A DNA stretch of 64,000 nt, taken from contig MU119210.1 in NCBI GenBank assembly GCA_014904845.1, forward strand, positions 1-64,000, in the 5' to 3' direction. Position 1 is the stretch's first letter; each line of letters opens with the position of its first letter. The stretch comes from Acephala macrosclerotiorum (taxonomy: Eukaryota; Ascomycota; Leotiomycetes; Helotiales; Mollisiaceae). Position numbers and translations under genes: made by a program. This document shows positions 30,680 to 42,900 of the stretch, piece by piece. A model generated the notes under the pieces. It did not search any database and was not told the DNA's origin. It saw only the letters and a program-made list of their open reading frames with translations.

Positions 30680-33465
30680 ATGCCTGCGTTGCTATCTTTT
30701 ATATCTCTTCTTTCCTTCGCTGCAGCTGCACCTCAAGCTGTCAGTACGTCGTCGAGCTTTCTGCCGCTCCCTTCTTCTCTCACAAATCCTGTCAACCTCT
30801 CTTCCATCTATGCGGATAACATTCAGGCTCAGAAACCGTGAGTTGATCCCTCGCACAACGACACACTGCTGATTTCTCCTAGAATTATCAATCCAGCACA
30901 AGGGCTGAACACATCAATCGATCCTAATGTTATCATCACTTCCACGAGTCTAACTCATCCTGTGGAATTCATCGCCCAAGCTTCCTGCAACGGACCTCAA
31001 CCTGGATCACCTTCAACTTTCTGGAGAGAGCAGATTGCCCACAATGGAATTGCTGCCACAGTGAGGATCTCTCTTTGAAGATTCTGGGCGAACAGACTGT
31101 GCTGACAGAATGTACAGCTGAGTGACTCATTCACCGTCTGGAGGAATGTAGTCAGCGACTTCGGAGCTGACAACTCAGGTTCAAGTGACGCTTCAGGTGC
31201 AATCAATAATGCTATCGGCTGTAAGTAAATGTCCCATCTTTATTGAGTTCTTGAGTTCTGACTTTGTCAGCCGGATCCCGCCAAGGAAATGGGTTCACCA
31301 CCAGACCTGCGTACGTGTTCGTACCAGGAGGAACCTACAAGATTTCGAACTCTGTCAATATGCTGGTGAACACTTTCTTGGTCGGAGACCCCCTGAGCAT
31401 GCCTACTTTCGTTGCCGATTCCTCTCTCGGGACCAATCCCGTCATTCAAGGCTTTGACAATTCACAACCACCCACTGATAATTTCTACACCGGCATCAGA
31501 AATATCAAGATCCAGACCACTAGCATCCCTACGGGCACCAATGCTGTTGGACTCAACTGGGCAGTCTCTCAAGCATGCTCTCTCTTCAACGTGGTCTTTG
31601 ATATGCCAGACTTCTCTTCGCACATCGGTATCACCATGACTTCTGTGGTAAACGGCAAGCATGAGGGTGGGGGCTCTGGTACTCTCATTAGTGACTGCGT
31701 AAGTCTCCCAACAGGACACAAACTGAGTTTTGCTAACTACTCAAAGTCCTTCATTGGTGGAGCCATTGGCATTCAGCTTTCGAATCAACAGTACAACCTC
31801 AAGGGATTGTCCTTCAATGGTTGCAACACTGGCATCTACATTGGCCACATCGCCGTCGGAACCTTCCAAGGACTTAGCTTCCAGAATTGTAATTATGGCG
31901 TTGACATGTCGAACTCTTACAATGTCGGAGCTATCTCTCTGATCGATTCTTCTATATCAAATTGCAACGCTGGTGTTTACACAGCAGTCACTGGAAACGG
32001 CGAAGGATCTTTGGTCATCGACAACTTTAATGTCGGCAATGGTGTCACTGCTGTCAAATCTAGCAACGATGGAAGTGCCTTGCTCTCCGGGTCTGTGGCA
32101 GCAGGATCGACTTGGGTCATGGGCAACGAGAATCCGCAGAACTTCCAGTCTGGCAACACGTACCAGATCAATCGTCCCACAGCGCTTCTGTCCAACGGAA
32201 AGTATTACACCAAGCAACAGCCTCAATACGAAGCCTACGACGTCTCACAGTTCGTCAATGTCAAGAGTGCTTCTGGATACACAGTCTATGGAGATAATCA
32301 GCACGATGATAGTGACGCTATCAATGCTCTCCTTGCAGCGAATGCGAACTGCAAGATCACCTATTTCCCACAAGGTATCTACAAGTAAGTAACTTTTCAA
32401 ACTTCAATGACAGTAGTGCTAACAGATATCAGAGTCACGAAAACAATCTACGTCCCACCAGGATCCCGCATTGTTGGCGACGTTCTCTCGGTGATCTCAG
32501 GCATCGGCTCCAACTTCTACAACCCCAACAACCCGCAGCCGATCGTTCAAGTTGGTCGCCCAGGCGACATTGGCGTAGCCGAATTTACCGACATGCTCTT
32601 TTCCGTCGCAGACGTTCTCCAAGGTGCCACCATCCTCGAAGTGAATATGGCATCCTCCTCTCCCGGCTCTGTTTCGTTCCACAATACACACATCCGAGTC
32701 GGCGGAACAGCGGACTCAGTAGTAAACACCAATTGCGCCTCTGCCGACACCTCCGACTGCAAAGCGGCTCACACAATGCTACACATAACCTCTTCCTCAT
32801 CCCCCTACATCGAAAACATGTGGGGCTGGACAGCAGACCATTCTCTCGACGGCGGTGCACATCAAAACATCGCTACTGGTCGCGGAGCACTAATTGAAAG
32901 TACGAAAGGCGCGTGGTTGATTGGAACTGCTTTTGAGCACAATACTTTATACCAGTATAACTTGAACAATGCGCAAAATGTGTTTATCGGTATGCAGCAA
33001 ACCGAGACGGCTTACTGGCAAGGAATCGGAACCTCAGAACAGGCCCCCAACCCCTGGACACCCGACGCCACCATCGGCGACCCCACATTCTCAAACTGCG
33101 CCAGTAGTGGGGATTCTGGGAATGCACAATGCTACATGGGCTTCCACCAACAAATTTCCTCGTCCTCCAATCTTGTTATCCACGGCTCCGCATTCTGGGT
33201 TTTCTTCAACGATATGACAGACGAAAAATATGAGCACGCGGGGTGTCCGAATCATAATAATATCTGTCAAGAAAATGCGGTGATAATGACGGATACGACG
33301 AGTTTGTTTTGGTATAATTTGTTGACGAAGAGTACGACGAATATGGTGAACGATAATGGGGTCGTGACTGCTGCGCAATTGAACAATCCTGGAGGTTGGG
33401 AGGGAAGTGTACCAGGTGTTATTGCGGCTTATTTGAGGGACTCGGGGATCTCGAACGAGCAGTAA
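30680..33465 (+). CDS. Secreted GH55 exo-beta-1,3-glucanase-like protein; 6 exons
   Basis: 845-aa protein with a signal peptide (MPALLSFISLLSFAAAAPQA). Exons: 30680-30837, 30883-31060, 31118-31220, 31271-31698, 31747-32384, 32433-33465. It has the two-part right-handed beta-helix of GH55 (pectate-lyase-3 fold). The first half opens with FWREQIAHNG and VVSDFGADNSG and has the rib-like repeats GIYIGHIAVGTFQGLSFQNC. The second half opens with YGDNQHDDSDAINALL and YFPQGIYKVTKTIYVPPGSRI. Such enzymes cut beta-1,3-glucans of fungal walls or laminarin from the non-reducing end. Intron 4 (31699-31746) is 48 nt without a stop, so its retention would add 16 residues. Catalytic residues were not assigned. 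Confidence 0.92.
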
Positions 33466-34754
33466 GATGAGCATTCATGATTCAAACTTCCAAGCTCCCT
33501 ATCTAAAAGGCTGAGTGATGGTGAAGTTGTTTTGACTCGGGTAAATAACAAAACCTTCGCCTTCGCCGCCTTTTTGAGCGAGCGGCACTTTGAGGCCAAA
33601 GCAAGCACAACAACTTCAACTAGCAGCGCAAACGTCGTAGAATGAGGATGGCAGGAGCAAAAAATGTACCAAGATTCTAGATCAATTTCTATTCTATCTA
33701 TCGAAAAATCAAAAAGTATCGCACGTGAGATAACAACACTAATTTCAACCAACCAACCAAACATATACACTAATCAGCGCAAACTAAGAGGCATACAAAC
33801 TTAACAAGACCGATCTCAGGGGGCAACGCAAGACTTACGTGAGAGCAATGCTGCTTATTTAAATCTATATAGAGGTCTGCTGGAGCGAGGTTTAAGTTCG
33901 GCTGAAACGGGAAGGAGGTTGCGGGTTGGTTTTGAGAATGGGTGAATTGAGGGGTTAGTGGGGGATTTGCTGGTTGTGGGGAGAGTTGATGGGAGATTTG
34001 GGAGGGGTGGTGGAATTGGAGGTGAGTGTTTTGGTTGTGGAGTTGGGATGAAGCGAAGGCGAAGTGAGTTTTGAGGAAGTTTGTAAGACATCTTCCGGGA
34101 TGACTGATTGAGATCGAAAGACTAGATGAGGTAGCTGTGAACGTATGGTTGTAAATATTGGCTCAGCCAGGGATGTGATGTGTCATAGAAGTCGCTCGAG
34201 GTCCTGAGGAGGCGGGGACATTAAAGCTGATACTAGGCATGTGGTCTTACCTAGTTGCGAAACTTGATCTTATGTTTTATTGCATACTTCGGCATGCCAT
34301 ACCGGGTACAGAGCAAAGCGATGAGTCATGATGAATGTAACGTAAACGCAAATTTGATTTGATTTGTTTGCTATGATCTCTCGCATTCAACACAAGAGAC
34401 CTCGAAAGCTGAGTGAACATGATAACTTGATATTTTTGGTTCCAACCTGCTGGATTATGAATGAATCGTCGACCTGTCGAAACAAGATGGGGAAGTAAAA
34501 CTCAGCGTGATTGACGTGAAAGTCGTCCATCGTATTCCTCGTCGCATATCTATGACCCATTTTGACTGCCAAGAACTCCCAAACTCCAGATCATGCGATG
34601 CCGTGAGAAGAATACCCCTTCTATACAGTCCAATCTCTCCTCCCAAACTATTCCATCTTATCAGAAGATTGTCCTAAATCCTGTCAATGACTGCCCCTCA
34701 ACAGAGTCAGCATTCAACTCACACCCAAGAGAAGCCTCCGTGCCTTCCAATCCC
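33466..34754. other. 1.3 kb intergenic between convergent genes
   Basis: 3' flanks of the GH55 gene (+) and the serine hydrolase (-). Short open frames on both strands have no family features; 33900-34090 is G-rich low complexity. Confidence 0.4.
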
Positions 34755-35504
34755 TCACCGAGCCCTCGAGGCTCCAACCGGTCTCCCGCTCGTCTCTCGA
34801 TAAAGCCTATTAATCTCTCCCACAATCCTAGCAGTCTCCTTCTCACTAGTCGGCAACTTATGCCCCAACTCAAACTCCACCTTCCTCGCCGTCTTCTTAC
34901 CAAAATGCTCTCCGTAAAGCGCATGACTCTCCTCATTAAACGGATCTACCGTGCCAATAACATGTAAACTGGGAAGGTTGATCAACTCACTCTTTTCTTC
35001 TTCCGTCATTCCCAATACCAAGGGGGGATAGACGGCGTTTAGGAAGATGCCGAATTTGAATTGTCCAGACTTGGTGGCTTTGGGGTCCGAGGGGGAGGAT
35101 TTGGAGCGGAGTTGTTGTTCTAGGACTAGGCCGGCGGCGGTTTTGGCACCTTGAGAGAAACCCATTATGCCGATGAAGTTCCGGGTTGGGTCCGCCAGTG
35201 TCTCGTGGAGCAGCTTGTGTGTTTCCTCAGGGAGGTCGTCTGGAACACCGGGTTTGGTCCAGCGGTAGAAAGGGCCGCAGCCTTCGAAGATGGGCATCAC
35301 GCCTGGTCCTGGAGGAGCCTCAAATGGAGCATCGATGAAGACGAAGTCGAAGGTTGTGGCTAGGGCACGTTGGATCCGGATGGTTTGGATGTTGAAGATT
35401 GTGCGGTTGGTTCCGCCGCCGTGGAGGCAGAGGATGGTAGGTTTCTTGGGGCCGCTGGAGGCTGGGGCGTTGGGCTTGGATAGGGGGCCGCGTTGGATGG
35501 TCAT
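34755..35504 (-). CDS. FSH1-family serine hydrolase (LovG-like)
   Basis: 249-aa intronless alpha/beta hydrolase of the fungal FSH1 family (DUF341). The start of the fold reads KPTILCLHGGGTNRTIF. The nucleophile elbow GFSQGAK holds the catalytic serine near residue 117. The acid is probably the aspartate in HVIGTVDPFNEES and the base the histidine in ELGHKLPTSE. Relatives include yeast Fsh1 (function poorly known) and the LovG thioesterase, which releases polyketides. No polyketide synthase is in this window, so a housekeeping esterase is the safer reading. Confidence 0.9.
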   Translation of the reverse strand: MTIQRGPLSKPNAPASSGPKKPTILCLHGGGTNRTIFNIQTIRIQRALATTFDFVFIDAPFEAPPGPGVMPIFEGCGPFYRWTKPGVPDDLPEETHKLLHETLADPTRNFIGIMGFSQGAKTAAGLVLEQQLRSKSSPSDPKATKSGQFKFGIFLNAVYPPLVLGMTEEEKSELINLPSLHVIGTVDPFNEESHALYGEHFGKKTARKVEFELGHKLPTSEKETARIVGEINRLYRETSGRPVGASRAR

Positions 35505-35569
35505 TGTGGTGGGGTGTGGGGTTAGCTTGAGTATGTGAGGTGGGGGTTAACCGAAGTGTCCAACGATCG
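35505..35569. other. Upstream flank of the serine hydrolase
   Basis: Short G-rich stretch before the hydrolase start codon. No site assigned. Confidence 0.3.
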
Positions 35570-35860
35570 AGTGACCTGAGTCCGAGTAGTCAGGGGATAA
35601 TCCGAGGAATCTGGGGTAGAGAGCCGAGTAGTCAAGGGTAGCTCCGACGTTGTCCAAGACCTGAATAGCAAATGTCCAAAGCGTCAGCGTAGATCTGAGA
35701 TATGAGTGGTTGACCGAAGGTATGACGGGCTAGAGTCCAAGACTTGAGAGGTTGAAATCCGAGAAAGAGGCCAGAGTCCGAGATACCAGAGATGCACCCG
35801 AGCGGATGGTTGGAGACCGAGATGTGAGTGGTTGGAACTCGAAGAAGTGAGTGTTAGCGC
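35570..35860. repeat. Degenerate short-motif array
   Basis: The words TCCGAG, GTCCAAGAC and GAGTGGTTG recur with variation about every 20-40 bases across roughly 290 bp. The period is irregular, so this looks like an old, diverged minisatellite. It lies just upstream of the hydrolase gene. Confidence 0.4.
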
Positions 35861-37390
35861 TGCCGACAATGCGGGAAAGGTGAAGGTTGGGGACTTCTTC
35901 TCGGAGTTCTAGATGGTGATCGGAGTTGTGAAAGCTTGAAGTTTTCGGGACATTCGTTGTGCTTGTGCGGCGTGAAGAGGTTTTATGAGTTGGGGGTTAT
36001 TCGGGAGTGGGAGAGTTTGGACCGAATCTTCTGCCGAATGATGAGAGAAGATGCTGAATGAAACTCACCTCAACGGCGTCCGAGGGTATTTATTCTTGCA
36101 GGAAAAGACTCGCACAGCTCAAAAATTCACGCCGACTTGGACAAGAATAGAACGCAATTCGGCGCAGACTTGAAACGTCGGCTGCTTTCCACTATCGTGA
36201 GAGTCAACTTGTGGTGTTGAAGGGTGTGAGTCACGTGACACGGCCATCTTCCTCGACACGACTCTCCGGATCATGAGTCGGAGCCGTTCGGGCAGGATCC
36301 TGACCAGTAGGTTGTGCGCGACTTCTTTTCTAACAGGCTCGACTAAAAGTTTCGCTGAGGAAGTGGAGTTTTGGGATGCGAGTCCGAAAGTCACCGACTT
36401 CGGACTCGTGATCCTACACTCGGATATTCAGTGCTGTTGTGTGCGATACGGACGAAAGACTACATAACTGATGATCACTGCCCACGATCACAGCCTACCC
36501 AAGCCACGAGTGGAGGCATTCCAGGAATCGAACCTCTCACAAGGTAGTTCATAACAGCGCTTGCTACTTCTAAGTCTTGAGAAGGACGATATGTGGATGT
36601 TGACCGCGAATTGAGATTCCTATGCCCCGAAAGCAGTCAAATCTCTATCGGTAGCTGATCTGAGACTCTGTGAGAAAATTTAAATTCTCGTACGAGCTCT
36701 TGATGCTCCTCTGTCTCGGCTGCCAGCGATCGGAAGCTCCCAACACGCGGACCTTCTGAGATAGGACAGCACTATATGGCCGAATCTTGCGAGTTACGGC
36801 TTTGTGACAATGCCGAAGTCCTCACTTCCATGAAGTGTCTTGTATAGTTGTCTAGCCTAGGCGGTCGACTTAAGGATCAATCGGTCTTTCGTGTTTCGGA
36901 TCATACGCAGGAGCAAGCAACATCGGAGCAGGAGTTCTAAGAAAACTTTGGACATGGAATTTGTGCGGGCGATATAATGCTTCGTAAGACCTATGTACTA
37001 AAACTTGTGAGTGAGGCTCATCATAATCTCCTCAGCACGTCCGGTGGCAGCCACTTGGCAGTTTGACAAAGCCTCCGACTCCACCGCTCAACACTTCAAG
37101 CAAAGACAGAACACATAAAACCCATGTCAACAGCATACTCCCAGAGGTCTCAACTTTCGACGTCGTGATACAGCCCCTCAGGCTACTATCGCTGGATGCC
37201 AGCCTGATCATCTGTGTGGAGAAGATGTATTGTGATGTTTGCCAAGAGAAGTGATGCAGCGGTGGTCGATCAATTTAGTGGCTGGTCAGCCACACGTGAT
37301 GGTCATCTCTGTTCCTGCATCCCCAGATCAGGGAATATGGCCTCAATATCATCACCGCAGTCTCCGATTCGATAGAAAAATGTAAGATAT
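35861..37390. other. 1.5 kb intergenic; tRNA-like remnant near 36525
   Basis: No protein gene is seen. On the minus strand at about 36516-36575 there is a perfect B-box word (GGTTCGATTCC) and an A-box-like stretch, but the arms do not pair into a cloverleaf. Confidence 0.35.
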
Positions 37391-37615
37391 ATGGAAAGCC
37401 TGGAAGCAGGTGGCCAGAATCAATTGATGCGATGGCGCCGTTTCACTTTGGACGAGGATGAAGAAGATCGCAAGTTGAGAAGGGCCATGCACAACATCGT
37501 CATAGCCCAATTTAAGCTTATACAAGGGCAAACTGCCTTGGAAGAGGAGCAAGCTAAGCTTGTCAATAACCAAGCACGGGAGCAGATTATTTCTCTGAGG
37601 GTTTCCCTTTTGTGA
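37391..37615 (+). CDS. Hypothetical 74-aa protein
   Basis: ATG to stop without introns. The sequence is charged and helical, with an acidic-basic core (TLDEDEEDRKLRRAMHN) and a heptad-like stretch (ALEEEQAKLVNNQAREQII) suggesting a short coiled coil. It lies 155 bp upstream of the App1-like gene in the same direction. No family recognised; it could be chance or part of that gene's leader. Confidence 0.3.
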   Translation: MESLEAGGQNQLMRWRRFTLDEDEEDRKLRRAMHNIVIAQFKLIQGQTALEEEQAKLVNNQAREQIISLRVSLL

Positions 37616-37770
37616 GAAATTTATTCCTTCATCTTCTTCACAACCGCTTCCAAGAAGCTCAGTTTTCAAGGTTGAGAGCCGAGAACCGACTTCCTGCTTC
37701 CACCAATCGCAGGCCCGCATTTTGTTTACCGCCTCTGTTTTCAGCGAACTGCCAATATCACTATATCACG

Positions 37771-39469
37771 ATGTTCAAGTCGCCTGTGTACTTTCTCGCC
37801 TTGGCACTGCCAGTAGCTTTTGCTGCTCCAGCACCAGCTCCAGCTGCGGTTGCACCCGTACCACATCCTATGATCACAGCTCGAGCATCATTGACCGATC
37901 GAACACCCTCAAGAGTCCAAGAACGCGATGTCCTGAGCTCAATTGAAGGCTTGGGAAGCTATCTCACCTCAGTTCTGGGCACATACCCTTCATACATCGC
38001 TAGCGGCGTGCCAAACTTCTTCCAAGATTTCCCCACTGGTTCTGCGGTAGAAAGTAGTTTGGGCATCAGCAGTAGCGATTTGGCAGCTACTCCTACCCAG
38101 GCCTTGAATATCCCGTAAGTCCTAGGATATTAATATTTCCAGAATGACCGTGCTAATTAGGTTGCAGAGGATATGCGAACTGGACTGACCAAGGATGGAA
38201 TCTGAGATTCCATGGAAACATCTACAAACAGCCAAACATCTCCGAATCAAAATTGAATGATTTGGCCAACATCTTCCTCGTGGGCACATCGATCGAAGCT
38301 CTTCCAGCCGCACAACAAACACAAGCACGAAATCTCACTGCTGAGATTTTTGTTGTTCAGCAAGGCGATGTGAATGTCACATTTAACATTGAGCCAGCTG
38401 CAAGCCAGGGGACAGATAGCACATCGGGAGGTAGCAATGCCACCACTCCAGGCGGAGGTGCACAAAATATCACACTAGTCGGACAAACAACCGTTGAGGG
38501 AGACTTCGATCAATTTGTTCCCCTTGCAAACGTCTCAGGTCCGGGAGGATACCTCCTCCCAGGAAACGATACGACCGTCATCCAGCGGGTCAATGTCTAC
38601 ACAAATGGCACAGACACTGGAAACGCGACCTCCTACCTTGTTCCTCCAGCAGGTCTGACAATCATTTCGGACATTGATGATATTCTGCGTATCACCAAGA
38701 TTTATGAGCCAGAAGAGGGTCTTTTGAACTCTTTTGCTCGAGCATTTACTCCATGGATGAACATGCCAGATATCTACGCCAACTGGAGCAAGAGCATTCC
38801 CGACTTCCATTTCCACTATCTTACAACCACACCTGAGCAAGTTACTCGTAATTACATGGACTTTATCTACAAGACTTACCCAGGTGGATCCTTCGATACT
38901 CGCCCATTGAATTTCTCAGATGTGTCTGCCACCCTCTCCATCAGAAAGTTTCTGCTCGAGAAGATCTTCCAGACCTATCCTCAAAGAAAGTTCATTCTCA
39001 TCGCAGACACTTCGAATTCCGAGTAAGCACCCTTCTTTTCGCTTCTTCATTCTTCCGCCCCTCTCTTATTAATTTTAGAAGATGAATTATTAACATATAT
39101 TATTGTAGTGTCATGAGAGATTATCCAGCCATGGTTACCGAGTTCCCAGGCCAAGTCCAATGCATCTTCCTCCGCAACACTTCCGCTACGGACTCCGGCG
39201 ATAAATTTCCTTACGACACATCTGGATTCAAGAACATTTCCCAAAATCAATACATGTTCTTCCTCGTCCCAGATGACCTCACAAATCTCGATATCGTGAA
39301 TGGGCAATGTTACAATTCTACGATCAAACAAAATATGACATTCAGTGAGCAAGGACTGCCGTTTGGATTAAGCAAGAAGAGCACTGCTGGACGGATGGAT
39401 GCTGGGTGGAATGGTGTCGTGGTCGCGGCGTTCATGATGGTGTTTGGGACGTTATTTGGTGTACTATGA
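37771..39469 (+). CDS. Secreted App1-domain (DUF2183) phosphatase-like protein; join(37771..38114,38168..39022,39109..39469)
   Basis: 519-aa protein with the catalytic domain of the actin-patch phosphatidate phosphatase App1. The domain starts near residue 280 with the HAD-type motif IISDIDDILRITKIY (aspartates at about 283 and 285). PRKFILIADTSNS-DVMRDYP and FPGQVQCIFLRNT match the second half of the domain. Unlike cytosolic yeast App1, it begins with a signal peptide (MFKSPVYFLALALPVAFAAPAPAPA), has many N-glycosylation sites (N-x-S/T) and ends in a hydrophobic tail WNGVVVAAFMMVFGTLFGVL that may be a GPI signal. So it is likely secreted or wall/membrane anchored. Introns are 53 and 86 bp. 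Confidence 0.88.
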
Positions 39470-39963
39470 TGGGTTTTGCATGGAAGGGGACTAGAGTTGG
39501 GGGTTTGCATTGCGCTGCGTTGATTCCATGAATCCATGATTGGACGTGAAACGAATGATCTGCTGTTTTTCTCAGCTTGTAAGATGAGATAGATGGCTTC
39601 AAGAATCAAGATTCGATCAACTTCAAACAAATATCACACATCCATAACTCAACACCATCGAGTACGCACCCTACAATCTACCCTCCAGACTCTAACTTAT
39701 CTACTTTACATGTAACAATGTCTATTTGGGTATCGAATCATACCTTGGAAATGCCCACCTCGCAAACCTAGGTCCTTGACCAGCCAGAAAAATCCCTTTC
39801 TTTTGATCCCGTCATCTTCATTAACCGTTCCTGTTTTCTCATACCACTTTCATGTCCTGTATCCAAATGAAAGATCTTTTCTTCCCAGATTCTTGCAGTC
39901 AAATGCCCCCTATCCCGCTCGCTTACGGAACCCTACCTGTCCTCCACCAAAAGAGTGCTCGTC
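39470..39963. other. Intergenic between convergent genes
   Basis: Shared 3' flank of the App1-like gene (+) and the phytochrome gene (-). Nothing else is seen. Confidence 0.4.
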
Positions 39964-42900
39964 TTAACAAACGGCAGCATCCCTACTCCTCAACCTAAAC
40001 CAGCCCCCCAACCCCCACTGCGTCCTCCCATACAACAACTCCTTCCTGATCTCCTCATCCATCACCGCTGCAATAATCATCTGCAACCTCGTAAAATCAA
40101 TCGGTTTCAAAATCCATCCATCGAATCCACTTTCTACATACTCTGAACAAGATTGTTCGGAGAGGGAAGCCGAGACGGCAATTATGGGGATGCGGCCGTA
40201 GGAGGCGCAGTTGGGGGAGGTGGGGAGGGGAGTTTTGTGGGTGGCGAGGTAGGACGATTCGTGGGCGCGGATTAGGCGGGTTGAGGCGTTGCCGTCTACG
40301 AAGGGCATCTTTTGCTTTTTGTTAGCTTTTTTTCTCTCTTCTGTTATTTTTAGGGGGTGGGAGAGGCACGAACTTGTGAATCCATGAGAATAATATCAAA
40401 CGCCTTAGGCGTAGCTTTAAACACCTCAGCACCACTATGTCCATCAACAGTAACTCTAACATCATGACCCCTTCTGGTCAACCTCGTCTCCAATAACCTG
40501 CTATTAAGTGGATTATCTTCCGCTACGAGAACGTTTACTCTTGGATGATTCGCTGAGATGGTGGGGAAGGGATAACGCCCTGTGCTAGGGTCGAATGTTG
40601 GGCCGGTAGTCATGGATACAGGTTGTGCGACGGAAGCGAGGGATTCTGGACCAGGCGTGAATTGTGAGTTTTCTCGTGCCAGGGAGGAGTTATATTGACG
40701 GATTGGGAGGATGGTGTCCAGGCTCTGACTCCGCTCCAAAATTCCGGGCGCAGTAGAACCTAAGATTCCAGGCACAGATCCAGGGGCGCTATCTGGTGTA
40801 AGTAAAGGAGGAGTAGGAAGACTGTTCTCTCCTGGAGTCTCGACATCTTTTGATGAATCTGGTCGAGGTCTAGCTTTTCGGAAGGGGATCTTGACGGAGA
40901 CTTTGGTACCTTTGCCAGGTTCGGAGGCGATGGATATTTGACCGCAGTTGAGACGGACGAAGCGGGCTGTCATGGCTAGGCCTAACCCGAGGGAGATGGG
41001 CGGGGGTTTGGGGTCGCCTTCGTAGAGGCCGGTGGCTTGGTTTTCTTCGTCGTCGAGGACTTGTTCGAAGTCTTGGAAGAGGGAGTCTAGTTCGGATTCG
41101 GACATGCCTTTGCCGTCGTCTTGAAAGTAAACCTCTACGAGGGTGTTGGAGTCAGATGTGCTGATGTATTCCACTGTTACGCGTTAGCATTGGTGGTGGA
41201 AGGGCATTGACAGATATGGCACGTAGTGCTTGACCTGATATTGCCAGATAGGGGGTAACTTACATCCAACAGATACCAACTTGCCACTCGAGTGCTCAAT
41301 AGCATTGGCCAACAGGTTGGATATCACCTGCCTCAATATCGAGGCATCGCATCTCACGATGGTAGGTACATTTTGATCGTCCTCAAGTTGGATCTCGAGG
41401 TCAGGACGAACGATGGCATCTTTGGAGGAAATGATGACCTCAGTGAGCATTACTCTCAAATCAACATTGTCCTCATAAACCTGGGTTTGGTCAGCATGAA
41501 CGATCGTAAGCGTATAGCCGACGTCTTCAATGTCCCAACAAGAAAACTTCCCATGTCAAATCTCGTGGATTCAAGTTCATGGTTAAAAGGCAGCTTACGT
41601 CGAATTCTGATTCCTCAGCTTCCGTCAGATTCAGGAGATCGTTGACTTGGAACACCAAGGACTTAGAAGCTTGCAAAGACCTCTGCAAATGCTGTCGAGC
41701 TCGCTCATCCAACACTTCTTCTAGTGCTACTTCCAAATAGTTGATGATGCTGTTCAGTGGAGTTCGGACTAAAATATCAGCATGACTGAAGATGAGACGA
41801 AAGGACCCCAGACAAACCCTCATGGCCAGCGTTGCGGATGAGAAGCCGAGTCATCCGATTCTTTTGCACAATCGCTTCCTTTTGACGCCATGCTTCGATG
41901 AATCTGCCGTACAAGGTACTCAAGACGGCAGCGGATTCCACTACATAAGTCAGTATTGAGAGCAATTATCAATGCAGATATCGCTCTCATCTTGATCTTC
42001 TGTCCACTCTCTACTTCGGCCAACAACGCGCTCGCTCCAACGTCGAAAACTAGCCCTGGGTTCAAGATAATTTCCAACCCGTCTTTTCCTCTCGTATGGA
42101 TTTCCAGCCCATTGCACCTCCTGAGTCTGACCCTTTCGGAAGAAGATAAGAAAACCAGAACCAGACAAGGCCAGAGGAATCACCAGCACTCCAGAGATGA
42201 CATTAAATTTCCGGGGGATATCTGGACAGTCTTTAGTGATACAATTCGTCGAATATATCGTCTTGAACGCTCGCTGTCGGATATACTGGAGCAGAATAAT
42301 AGCTTCATTGTACGAAAATAGCTTCCCAATTGTGCGTGCTTCGCTTTTGATGGCTAAGAAGCCAAAGTCAGCGCCGAACATGTTAAGAAGATCTCCAGAT
42401 GATGCTGCGATATACGCCGATGGAGACTTCTTCGGCGGTTGGCTTGACAAAGGTTTGCGGGCCTTGATTCGTGTGGCGTAAAGCAATTTCTCGATGTTGG
42501 TGCTGGCAAGGTCTCCTAGTGCCCTACAAAGCTCACGAACCGGCAATGAGACACGCATGCCGGTACCATGGTGTGAGTACTGATCAGTCCCCACAGTTTG
42601 TCGTCGACCGTCAATGAGATTGACATTGTTGCTCGTACTCCCATGTTTTCCAGGTACTTGATGTGTATGGGTGACATAGCACGAAGATATGAATGTGTGA
42701 GGTCGAGTGGAGTTGCTGCATCCTCTCTTGATCTACAGATTAGTCTTGCTGTGGGTTGGTCTCGATCGTAGAGGACGCGGATCTTGTTGAGTAAGTACAA
42801 ATCTCGAGCTTGCTTTGGTATGTCCGAAGCTGGAAACTTCAATCCTCTGTAGACTGCGGGAAATGTTAGAACTTAGGCTGGTACATGGGCACAAGCAAAG

